Shown here: piece by piece, positions 26,662 through 34,192 of the stretch
How the letters are laid out: every line of letters starts with the position of its first letter
Position numbering within the stretch: position 1 is the stretch's first letter
Source of the DNA: Aeromonas media
Lineage (GTDB): Bacteria > Pseudomonadota > Gammaproteobacteria > Enterobacterales > Aeromonadaceae
Reading direction: 5' to 3'
DNA length: 64,000 nucleotides
Assembly (NCBI RefSeq): GCF_000819985.1
Contig: NZ_CDBZ01000205.1
Location: forward strand, 1-64,000
Program-made: the position numbers and the translations under genes
Notes under the pieces: generated by a model
The model's input: the letters and a program-made list of their open reading frames with translations, nothing else
Databases searched by the model: none
Told to the model about the DNA's origin: nothing

Positions 26662-27810
26662 ATGCATGCCCTGATGGATGAAACCCTCCGCGCCCTGACC
26701 GAGCAGGTCGAGGCCTTCTGCCAGCAAGTCATAGCGCCGCGCGCCGCCGAGATTGACCAGAGCAACGCCTTCCCGCGCGACCTCTGGCCACAGATGGGTG
26801 AGCTCGGGTTGCACGGCATTACGGTGGCGGAAGAGTATGACGGGGTGGGCCTCGGCTATCTGGCCCATGTGCTGGTGATGGAGCAGGTGAGCCGCGCCAG
26901 CGCCTCGGTCGGCCTCTCCTACGGCGCCCACTCCAACCTCTGCATCAACCAGATCCACCGCCACGGCACCCCTGATCAGAAGGCCCGCTATTTACCTGAT
27001 CTGGTCAGTGGCAAGCACGTGGGGGCCCTTGCCATGAGCGAACCGGGGGCCGGCTCCGACGTGGTCAGCATGCGCCTGACCGCCGTGCGCGAGGGCGATC
27101 ACTTCGTGCTCAATGGCAACAAGATGTGGATCACCAACGGTCCGGATGCCGACACCTTCGTCATCTATGCCAAGACCGATCCGGCCGCCGGGGCCAAGGG
27201 GATCTCCGCCTTCATCGTCGAGGCGGGCACCCCGGGATTCACCACGGCCCAGAAGCTCGACAAGCTCGGCATGCGCGGCTCCAGCACCTGCGAGCTGGTG
27301 TTCGACCACTGCGCCGTGCCGGCAGAGAACCTGCTCGGCGCCCTGCACGGCGGGGCCCGGGTGCTGATGAGCGGTCTCGACTACGAGCGGGTGGTGCTGG
27401 CCGCCGGCCCCCTTGGCATCATGCAGGCCTGCATGGACGTGGTGCTGCCCTATGTGCGCGAGCGCAAGCAGTTCGGCCAGGCCATAGGGGACTTCCAGCT
27501 GGTGCAGGGCAAGCTCGCCGACATGTATACCCGGCTCGCCAGCAGCCGCGCCCTGGTCTATTCGGTGGCAAGCGCCTGCGACCAGGACCACACCAGCCGC
27601 AAGGATTGCGCCGCCGCCATCCTCTTTGCCGCCGAGAACGCCACCCAGATGGCGCTCGATGCCATCCAGTTGCTCGGCGGTAATGGCTATATCAACGAAT
27701 ACCCCACCGGTCGTCTGCTGCGGGACGCCAAGCTCTACGAGATAGGCGCCGGCACCTCCGAGATCCGCCGCTGGCTCATCGGCCGCGAGCTGATGGGAGA
27801 TAACGCATGA
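26662..27810 (+). CDS. liuA: Isovaleryl-CoA dehydrogenase
   Basis: A 382-residue acyl-CoA dehydrogenase. [16 protein letters not shown] and [20 protein letters not shown] are typical, and the glutamate in [13 protein letters not shown] marks the isovaleryl-CoA type, whose base lies in this helix instead of the C-terminal position. It oxidises isovaleryl-CoA to 3-methylcrotonyl-CoA, feeding electrons to ETF. AAGGAGAGCAAGG precedes the ATG. First gene of the liu operon; its stop overlaps a 20-codon frame (27807-27869) before liuB. Confidence 0.95.
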   Translation: MHALMDETLRALTEQVEAFCQQVIAPRAAEIDQSNAFPRDLWPQMGELGLHGITVAEEYDGVGLGYLAHVLVMEQVSRASASVGLSYGAHSNLCINQIHRHGTPDQKARYLPDLVSGKHVGALAMSEPGAGSDVVSMRLTAVREGDHFVLNGNKMWITNGPDADTFVIYAKTDPAAGAKGISAFIVEAGTPGFTTAQKLDKLGMRGSSTCELVFDHCAVPAENLLGALHGGARVLMSGLDYERVVLAAGPLGIMQACMDVVLPYVRERKQFGQAIGDFQLVQGKLADMYTRLASSRALVYSVASACDQDHTSRKDCAAAILFAAENATQMALDAIQLLGGNGYINEYPTGRLLRDAKLYEIGAGTSEIRRWLIGRELMGDNA

Positions 27811-27869
27811 TGCTGCTCCCTTTGTCACCTGCCATCGGCAACAACAACCAGATGGGAGAGATCGCATGA
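27807..27869 (+). other. 20-codon overlapping frame between liuA and liuB
   Basis: An open frame overlaps the liuA stop by ATGA and ends by overlapping the liuB start by TGA. Its end (GATGGGAGAGATCGCATGA) nearly repeats the liuA end (GATGGGAGATAACGCATGA). It may relay translation from liuA to liuB or be a relic of a small tandem duplication. Whether a stable peptide is made is unknown. Confidence 0.4.
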
Positions 27870-29500
27870 GCCAGATCCACTCCCGCCTGGATACCACCAG
27901 CGCCGAGTTTGCCGCCAACAGGGCAGCGATGCAGGGGCTGGTCGAGGATCTCAACGCCCGCCTCGCCGAGATAGCCCTGGGCGGTGGCGTGGCCAACAAC
28001 GCCCGCCATCAGGGGCGTGGCAAGCTGTTGCCCCGCGAGCGCATCAACCAGCTGCTGGACCCTGGCTCCCCCTTCCTCGAGCTCTCGGCGCTGGCCGCCT
28101 GGCAGGTCTATGACGAGCCGGTGCCCGCCGCCGGCATCATCACCGGATTGGGCCAGATTGCGGGCCGGCTCTGCCTGCTGGTGGTGAACGACGCCACCGT
28201 CAAGGGAGGCACCTATTACCCGCTCACGGTGAAAAAGCACCTGCGCGCCCAGGCTATCGCCGAGCGGCTGCGCCTGCCCTGCCTCTATCTGGTGGATTCC
28301 GGCGGTGCCTTCTTGCCAATGCAGGATGAGGTGTTCCCCGACCGGGACCATTTTGGCCGCATCTTCTATAACCAGGCCCGCATGTCGGCCCAGAACATCC
28401 CCCAGCTGGCCGTGGTGATGGGGCTGTGTACCGCAGGCGGCGCCTACGTGCCCGCCATGGCGGACGAGTCAATCATGGTCAGGGAACAGGCCACCATCTT
28501 TCTGGCGGGCCCGCCGCTGGTCAAGGCCGCCACCGGCGAGGAGATCAGCGCCGAGGCCCTGGGGGGCGCCCTGGTGCACTGCGCCCACTCCGGGGTGGCC
28601 GATCACCTGGCCGAGGACGATGCCCATGCCCTGGCCATCGCCCGCACCCTGGTTGGCAATCTTGGGGATCCCCCCTCGCAATCGAGAGATGTTCCGGTGT
28701 TGGACTTCGCAAGCTCAGCACCAACCTACGACGAACCGCTCTATCCCATCGAGGAGCTCTACGGCCTGGTGGGCACCAGCCTCAAGCGCCCCTACGACGC
28801 CCGGGAACTCATCGCCCGCCTGGTGGATGGATCCGTGTTCGATGAATTCAAGTCGCTGTTCGGCACCACGCTGGTCACTGGGTTTGCCCGCATCCAGGGC
28901 ATGCCCGTGGGGATCCTCGCCAACAACGGCGTGCTCCACAGCGACAGCGCCCAGAAAGGGGCCCACTTCATCCAGCTGTGCAACAAGCGCGCCATTCCCC
29001 TGCTGTTCCTGCAGAACATCACCGGCTTCATGGTGGGCAGCCAGGCGGAAAAGGAGGGGATCGCCAAGCACGGTGCCAAGCTGGTCACCGCCGTGGCCTG
29101 CAGCCGGGTGCCCAAAATAACCCTGATCGTCGGGGGCAGCTTCGGCGCCGGCAACTACGGCATGTGCGGCCGCGCCTATGAGCCCGATTTTCTGTTCAGC
29201 TGGCCCAACAGCCGCATCTCCGTCATGGGGGGCGAGCAGGCGGCCAACGTGCTGGTGCAGGTGCGTCGGGACAAGCTGGCGGCCGACGGCAAGACCCTGG
29301 ACGAGCAGGAGGCGGATGCCATCCGCGCCCCGGTCATCGCACAGTATGAATGCCAGGGTCACCCCTACTACGCCAGTGCCCGTCTCTGGGACGATGGCGT
29401 GATCGATCCTGCCCAGAGCCGCACCGTGCTGGCCCTGGCGCTGGCCGCTTGCCAGGGAGCCAATCCCGGGCCCGAGCAATACGGCATCTTCCGGATGTAA
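27866..29500 (+). CDS. liuB: Methylcrotonyl-CoA carboxylase, carboxyltransferase (beta) subunit
   Basis: A 544-residue carboxyltransferase with the two crotonase-like halves of acyl-CoA carboxylases: [19 protein letters not shown] near the N-terminus, [13 protein letters not shown], and in the second half [17 protein letters not shown] and [16 protein letters not shown]. With LiuD it carboxylates 3-methylcrotonyl-CoA to 3-methylglutaconyl-CoA. GGGAGA lies before the ATG. It is followed by liuC after 10 bp. Confidence 0.95.
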   Translation: MSQIHSRLDTTSAEFAANRAAMQGLVEDLNARLAEIALGGGVANNARHQGRGKLLPRERINQLLDPGSPFLELSALAAWQVYDEPVPAAGIITGLGQIAGRLCLLVVNDATVKGGTYYPLTVKKHLRAQAIAERLRLPCLYLVDSGGAFLPMQDEVFPDRDHFGRIFYNQARMSAQNIPQLAVVMGLCTAGGAYVPAMADESIMVREQATIFLAGPPLVKAATGEEISAEALGGALVHCAHSGVADHLAEDDAHALAIARTLVGNLGDPPSQSRDVPVLDFASSAPTYDEPLYPIEELYGLVGTSLKRPYDARELIARLVDGSVFDEFKSLFGTTLVTGFARIQGMPVGILANNGVLHSDSAQKGAHFIQLCNKRAIPLLFLQNITGFMVGSQAEKEGIAKHGAKLVTAVACSRVPKITLIVGGSFGAGNYGMCGRAYEPDFLFSWPNSRISVMGGEQAANVLVQVRRDKLAADGKTLDEQEADAIRAPVIAQYECQGHPYYASARLWDDGVIDPAQSRTVLALALAACQGANPGPEQYGIFRM

Positions 29501-29510
29501 GGAGTTCGAC

Positions 29511-30365
29511 ATGTCCGACCCACTGTACAATGACCCCCTGGCAGGCTGTCGGCTGGAGCGCCACGGTCCGCTGGTTGAGCTGGTGTTGGCACGCCCCGCC
29601 CGCCACAACGCCCTCGACGCCGATCTGATGCAGGAACTGCTCGATTGCCTCGATGATCTGGCCCATCGCCACGGCCAGCCGCTGGCAGAACGTCCCCACG
29701 TCCTGCTGCTGCGGGCAGAGGGCCGGCACTTTTGTGCTGGCGCCGACCTCAACTGGATGCGCAACCAGCTTCAGGGCGACTTCGATCCCACCTCGTTTGA
29801 AAAGAACCGGGAAGATGCCCGGGTACTGGCCAGGCTGATGCAAGCCCTGGACGAGCTCCCCTTCCCCACCGTGGCGCTGGTGCAGGGGGCGGCCTATGGC
29901 GGTGCCCTCGGTCTGCTCTGTGCCTGTGACATCGTACTGGCCAGCGACGACGCCCGCTTCTGTCTCTCAGAGGTGAGCCTGGGGCTGGTACCTGCGGTGA
30001 TCAGCCCCTATGTGGTACGCGCCATGGGAATGCGTCAGGCCCGCCGCTACATGCTGAGTGCCGAGCCCTTCGATGCCATCACTGCCTGCCGCCTCAACGT
30101 GGCGCACCGGCTCTGCACGCCGGATCAGCTGCTCTCGGAGGGCCGGGCCTTGGGCATGCGGCTGTGCCGCAACGGCCCGGAGGCGATGAAGGAGACCAAG
30201 CGGCTGCTGGCCGCCATCGAACACCAGCCCGGTCATCAGCACGAAGAGATCACCGTCGAGACCATAGCCCGGGTACGGGTCGGACTCGAAGCCCAGGAGG
30301 GGATGCAGGCCTTCTTCGACAAGCGCCCCCCCAGCTGGCGCCCCCGTTTCAAGGATGAAACATGA
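29511..30365 (+). CDS. liuC: 3-methylglutaconyl-CoA hydratase
   Basis: A 284-residue crotonase with RHFCAGADLNWM and AAYGGALGLLCACD oxyanion motifs and FCLSEVSLGLVPAVISPYV, characteristic of the LiuC/AUH group. It hydrates 3-methylglutaconyl-CoA to HMG-CoA. AAGGAG precedes the ATG. Its stop overlaps, by ATGA, a 44-codon frame that imitates the start of liuD, and not liuD itself. Confidence 0.93.
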   Translation: MSDPLYNDPLAGCRLERHGPLVELVLARPARHNALDADLMQELLDCLDDLAHRHGQPLAERPHVLLLRAEGRHFCAGADLNWMRNQLQGDFDPTSFEKNREDARVLARLMQALDELPFPTVALVQGAAYGGALGLLCACDIVLASDDARFCLSEVSLGLVPAVISPYVVRAMGMRQARRYMLSAEPFDAITACRLNVAHRLCTPDQLLSEGRALGMRLCRNGPEAMKETKRLLAAIEHQPGHQHEEITVETIARVRVGLEAQEGMQAFFDKRPPSWRPRFKDET

Positions 30366-30496
30366 CTCAATACCAGCCCATCAAACGCCTTCTTGTCGCC
30401 AACCGCGGCGAGGATAACCGGGGGGCGGAGCAACGCCTTGCCCCCCTCGATCTCTTCATGAACGAGTTTGCCTTTATTCACCAGGAGCAGACATGA
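30362..30496 (+). pseudogene. 44-codon frame duplicating the liuD 5' end
   Basis: The frame opens MTQYQPIKRLLVANRGE, almost the same as the LiuD start MTHQAPIKRLLIANRGE, then diverges into unrelated residues. It begins by ATGA overlap with liuC and ends by ATGA overlap with the true liuD start at 30493. Inside is a hairpin with GGGGGGC and GCCCCCC arms (about 30418-30450). It looks like the ancestral liuD start followed by inserted sequence. It may keep translation coupled across the junction. Confidence 0.65.
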
Positions 30497-32454
30497 CACA
30501 TCAGGCTCCCATCAAACGCCTGCTGATCGCCAATAGAGGCGAAATCGCCGTGCGCATCATCCAGACCGCCCGCCGCCTCGGTATTCACACCATAGCCCTC
30601 TACTCGGACGCCGACGCTCGCGCCATGCATGTGCGGGAAGCGGACGAGGCCTGGCACCTGGGGCCCGCCCCCGCACGGGAAAGCTACCTCGACGCGGCCA
30701 AGGTGCTGAAGATTGCCAACGCGGCCGAGGCCGACGCCGTGCACCCCGGCTACGGTTTTCTGTCGGAGAACAGCAACTTTGCCAGCGCCTGCACCAGCCA
30801 GGGGCTGCGCTTTATCGGCCCAAGTGGCGCCGCCATCCTCGCCATGGGGGACAAGTCCGGCGCAAAGGCGCTGATGCAGGCGGCCGGCGTCCCCGTGCTG
30901 CTCGGCTATCACGGCGCAGATCAAGGAGCGGCGCTGCTGCGTGATCAGGCACACCTGGTCGGCTTCCCGCTCCTTATCAAGGCCGCCAGCGGTGGCGGCG
31001 GCAAGGGGATGCGCCGGGTCGAACAGCCAGGCGAGTTTGACGCCGCGTTGGCGGCGGTGAAACGGGAAGCCCTGGCCGCCTTCGGGGATGACAGGGTGCT
31101 GCTCGAGCGCTACCTCCCCCGGGCCCGCCATGTGGAGGTGCAGATCTTCGCCGATACCCTCGGCAACGCCATCTATCTGGGGGACAGGGACTGCTCCTTG
31201 CAGCGCCGCCATCAGAAAGTAATAGAAGAAGCCCCCGCGCCGGATATAGCACCCACGCTTCGCCGCGCCATGGGCGAGGCCGCCGTGGCCGCCGCCCGGG
31301 CCATCGACTATGTAGGGGCCGGTACCATCGAATTTCTGCTGTGCGGGGACGAGTTCTTCTTCATGGAGATGAACACACGGTTGCAGGTGGAGCACCCGGT
31401 CACCGAGGCCGTCACCGGCCAGGATCTGGTGGCCTGGCAGTTGGCGGTCGCCGAGGGCAAGCCGCTGCCGCTGACTCAGGAAGAGGTAGTGCTGCGCGGC
31501 CATGCGGTGGAGGCGCGCCTCTACGCCGAGGACGTCGGGGCAGGCTTCTTGCCCGCCAGCGGTCCCATCCAGTGGCTGCACTGGCCACAGGGGGTGCGCA
31601 TCGACACCGGCGTCGCCGCTGGCGATGAAGTCAGCCCCTATTACGATCCCATGATCGCCAAGCTGGTCGCCCACGGCCAGAGCCGGGCCGAGGCCTTCGC
31701 CAGGCTGGCCGATGCCCTGGCGGCCCTGAGTCTCGGCCCCCTGGTGCACAACGGCCCGCTGCTGCTGCGCCTGTGCGAGGAGCCGGACGTACTGGCCATG
31801 GCACACCACACCCAGTGGCCCATTCCGACCGAATCGCTGGCCACCCCGACCCTCGCCTGGCCGCTCGCCACCCTCTGGCTCGCCAGCCGCACCGGCCCCT
31901 CCCCCTGGCAGCAGGCCCCCGGTTTTCGGCTGGGCGACCTCAGAAGCCTGACGGCGGCGGTGCGGATCGGCGAAGAGGCCCGGGTGCTGACCCTTGCCGA
32001 GCGCGCCGGTCGGCTCACATGGCAAGGGGAAACCTACCCTTATGAGCTGGGCACTGATTTTGTCCGCCTGCAGCGGGCGGGCCGCTGGGTACGCTGCCCC
32101 GTCATCCCGGCGGCAGAGGGCGCTTTCGTGCTGCAGCTGGATGGCCGGCGCATTCCGTTCGCCGCCGATGATCAACGCCACAGACCGCATCATGATCACG
32201 ACGCGGCCCAGGGCGCCGTGGCCCCCATGCACGGCATGGTGGTGGCACTGCTGGTCGAGGTCGGGCAATCCGTCAGCAAGGGGCAATCCCTGCTGGTGCT
32301 GGAGGCGATGAAGATGGAACACGTCCTGAAAGCAGACAAGGAGGGGGTGATCACCGCCCTCTCCTGCCGCCAGGGGGATCAGGTGAGCCAGGGCGCCGTC
32401 CTGGTGCACTTTGCCGACCCGAGCACAGAGAACGCCGAGGGAGGTGCAGCATGA
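30493..32454 (+). CDS. liuD: Methylcrotonyl-CoA carboxylase, biotin-containing (alpha) subunit
   Basis: A 653-residue protein: biotin carboxylase domain (IANRGEIAVRII at the start, GGGGKGMR ATP-grasp loop, EMNTRLQVEHPVTE), linker region, and C-terminal biotinyl domain with EAMKMEH, biotin on Lys607. It carries out the ATP-dependent carboxylation of biotin for LiuB. The ATG at 30493 follows CAGGAG and overlaps the upstream 44-codon frame. Its stop overlaps liuE by ATGA. Confidence 0.95.
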   Translation: MTHQAPIKRLLIANRGEIAVRIIQTARRLGIHTIALYSDADARAMHVREADEAWHLGPAPARESYLDAAKVLKIANAAEADAVHPGYGFLSENSNFASACTSQGLRFIGPSGAAILAMGDKSGAKALMQAAGVPVLLGYHGADQGAALLRDQAHLVGFPLLIKAASGGGGKGMRRVEQPGEFDAALAAVKREALAAFGDDRVLLERYLPRARHVEVQIFADTLGNAIYLGDRDCSLQRRHQKVIEEAPAPDIAPTLRRAMGEAAVAAARAIDYVGAGTIEFLLCGDEFFFMEMNTRLQVEHPVTEAVTGQDLVAWQLAVAEGKPLPLTQEEVVLRGHAVEARLYAEDVGAGFLPASGPIQWLHWPQGVRIDTGVAAGDEVSPYYDPMIAKLVAHGQSRAEAFARLADALAALSLGPLVHNGPLLLRLCEEPDVLAMAHHTQWPIPTESLATPTLAWPLATLWLASRTGPSPWQQAPGFRLGDLRSLTAAVRIGEEARVLTLAERAGRLTWQGETYPYELGTDFVRLQRAGRWVRCPVIPAAEGAFVLQLDGRRIPFAADDQRHRPHHDHDAAQGAVAPMHGMVVALLVEVGQSVSKGQSLLVLEAMKMEHVLKADKEGVITALSCRQGDQVSQGAVLVHFADPSTENAEGGAA

Positions 32455-33422
32455 GCAAGGAGCATGGCACCCCCATCGACAGGGTCAGCCTGGTGGAGGT
32501 GGGGCCGCGGGATGGCCTGCAGAACGAACCCCGCCTGTTGTCGCTGGCGCAGCGGCTTCTGCTTATCAACCGCCTCGCAGAGAGCGGCCTGCAGCGGATC
32601 GAGGTGGGGGCCTTCGTCTCCCCGAAACGAGTGCCGCAGATGGCGGACTCCGCCGAACTGTTCAAGGCCCTGCCGCGCAAGGGAGCGACCCGCTATGGTG
32701 CCCTGGTGCCCAATTTGCAGGGCCTGCAGGCCGCGATCCAGGCCAGGGTCGACGAGATTGGCCTCTTCACCGCCTGCTCAGACGGCTTCACCCGCGCCAA
32801 CATCGGCATCGGCGTCGAAGAGTCACTGATCCGCTTCGCCCCTCTGGTAGCTGAGGCTCGCCGCCTCGGCATCAAGGTGCGGGGTTACCTCTCCACCGTC
32901 ATCGCCTGTCCCTATGACGGCCCGACCCGCCCGAAACGGGTCGCCGCCCTGGCCGAGCGGCTGCTGGATCTCGGCTGCCACGAGATATCCCTCGGCGACA
33001 CCATAGGAACAGGCACCCCGGGCACCGTCGCCCCCATGCTGGATGCGGTGCTGCACGAAGTCCCGGCCGGCCGGCTCGCGGTGCATTTTCACGACACCTA
33101 TGGCCAGGGGCTCGCCAACCTGTTGCCGGCACTCGAGCGCGGCATCCGCACCATAGACTGCTCGGTGGCAGGGCTGGGTGGCTGCCCCTATGCCCCTGGG
33201 GCCTCCGGCAACGTCGCCTCGGAGGAGGTGGTCTATCTGCTGCACGGCCTTGGCATGAGTACGGGGGTAAACCTCGACAAGCTGGCCGCCACCGGTCAGT
33301 GGGTGAGCGAGCAGCTCGGCCGTCCCAACGGCTCGCGAGTCGGGCAGGCGCTCCATGCCAGGGCCAGAGAGCTGCAGCCAGGACTCGATGAGATAGCACA
33401 AGGAGAGTGCCATGACCCCTGA
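32451..33422 (+). CDS. liuE: Hydroxymethylglutaryl-CoA lyase
   Basis: A 323-residue TIM-barrel lyase of the HMGL-like family. VEVGPRDGLQNE near residue 15 holds the active-site Asp, HFHDTYGQGLAN the metal-binding histidines, and GLGGCPYAPGASGN the conserved cysteine of the HMG-CoA lyase signature. It splits HMG-CoA into acetoacetate and acetyl-CoA, the final leucine step. It is translationally coupled to liuD by ATGA. Confidence 0.95.
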   Translation: MSKEHGTPIDRVSLVEVGPRDGLQNEPRLLSLAQRLLLINRLAESGLQRIEVGAFVSPKRVPQMADSAELFKALPRKGATRYGALVPNLQGLQAAIQARVDEIGLFTACSDGFTRANIGIGVEESLIRFAPLVAEARRLGIKVRGYLSTVIACPYDGPTRPKRVAALAERLLDLGCHEISLGDTIGTGTPGTVAPMLDAVLHEVPAGRLAVHFHDTYGQGLANLLPALERGIRTIDCSVAGLGGCPYAPGASGNVASEEVVYLLHGLGMSTGVNLDKLAATGQWVSEQLGRPNGSRVGQALHARARELQPGLDEIAQGECHDP

Positions 33423-33479
33423 AAGCGCCCCCGCCGGGGAGAAGAGCGGCAGCATGTCGTCATGTCAGGAGGTTGACCC

Positions 33480-33908
33480 ATGCAGGATCAGGCCATGAGA
33501 GGCGGCAGTTTCTGCGGCAAGGAGAGAACCTACAGCATCTCCGAGCTGGCTCAGGAGTTCGACATCACCCCGCGCACCATCCGCTACTACGAGGACGAGG
33601 GGCTGATCACCCCGGCCCGGGAGGGGCAGACCCGCATCTACAGCCACAAGGACAGGATCCGCCTGAAATTGACCCTGCGTGGCAAGCGGCTCGGCTTCAG
33701 CCTGGCGGAGATCCGCGAGCTGTTCGACATGTATGACACCGACCGCTCGAGCCGGATGCAGCTGCACTCCATGATCCAGCTCATCGAGGCCAGGCGTCAC
33801 TCCCTGCGCCAGCAGCTCGAAGATATCCAGATGGTGATGGCAGAGCTCGACGCCGCGGAGCAGCGCTGCATCCAGTCACTGAGCGGCTTGAAAACCGACG
33901 GGGATTGA
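33480..33908 (+). CDS. liuR: MerR-family regulator of branched-chain amino acid catabolism
   Basis: A 142-residue MerR-type regulator. The winged helix (YSISELAQEFDITPRTIRYYEDEGLI) is followed by a coiled-coil dimerisation helix and no metal-binding loop, like LiuR. AGGAGG lies 8 nt before the ATG. It probably represses or activates the liu and mms operons from the palindrome at 26560-26577. It is placed at the end of the operon, 57 bp after liuE, so it would be autoregulated with it. Confidence 0.85.
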   Translation: MQDQAMRGGSFCGKERTYSISELAQEFDITPRTIRYYEDEGLITPAREGQTRIYSHKDRIRLKLTLRGKRLGFSLAEIRELFDMYDTDRSSRMQLHSMIQLIEARRHSLRQQLEDIQMVMAELDAAEQRCIQSLSGLKTDGD

Positions 33909-33916
33909 CTGAATCT

Positions 33917-33933
33917 GGGGGCATCTCGCCCCC
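33917..33933 (+). terminator. Hairpin after liuR
   Basis: GGGGGC-ATCTC-GCCCCC directly after the liuR stop. No U-tract follows, so it may pause, stabilise the 3' end, or terminate weakly. Confidence 0.4.
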
Positions 33934-33954
33934 GGAGTCCCCTATGTCGCAAAG

Positions 33955-34131
33955 GTGCATCCCATATGGCAAGCCCCGGCCCAGATCTTGGCAAAATACC
34001 CCCATGACCCCACCACGCCAGTCAGTCAGTCGCGGCATGCCTGGGTACCCTTGGTGCTTGCCAACGGGCGAAACCTGGCCTGGATCGCGCAATATTTCCC
34101 CAAGGCGGTCAGAGTGCGGCGCACCTCATGA
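33955..34131 (+). CDS. Possible small protein or gene fragment (58 aa)
   Basis: A frame with high GC at third positions, starting at GTG 33955 (codons before it are also open), reading HPIWQAPAQILAKYPHDP and ending ANGRNLAWIAQYFPKAVRV. The codon pattern looks genuine, unlike the overlapping ATG frame at 33944, which has an RBS-like GGAG but poor codon use. It may be a short unknown gene or the residue of a larger one. No family recognised. Confidence 0.35.
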   Translation: MHPIWQAPAQILAKYPHDPTTPVSQSRHAWVPLVLANGRNLAWIAQYFPKAVRVRRTS

Positions 34132-34192
34132 GTCCTTTCCATGAACAGGGCCCGATTTATTGCTACCATGTGCGCATCCAATGGAGACCATC

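Noticed and set aside
26602..26964. Minus-strand frame overlapping the liuA start
   Set aside because: It lies antisense to liuA's well-conserved N-terminus and has no family resemblance.
30478..32409. A 643-codon open frame antisense to liuD
   Set aside because: It mirrors a clearly real biotin carboxylase gene. High GC at third positions keeps antisense frames open. The same applies to long antisense frames opposite ppiD, lon, the DUF748 gene and mmsA.
33944..34144. ATG frame with GGAG upstream after liuR
   Set aside because: Proline/serine/arginine-rich product and poor codon pattern; the overlapping frame looks more coding-like.
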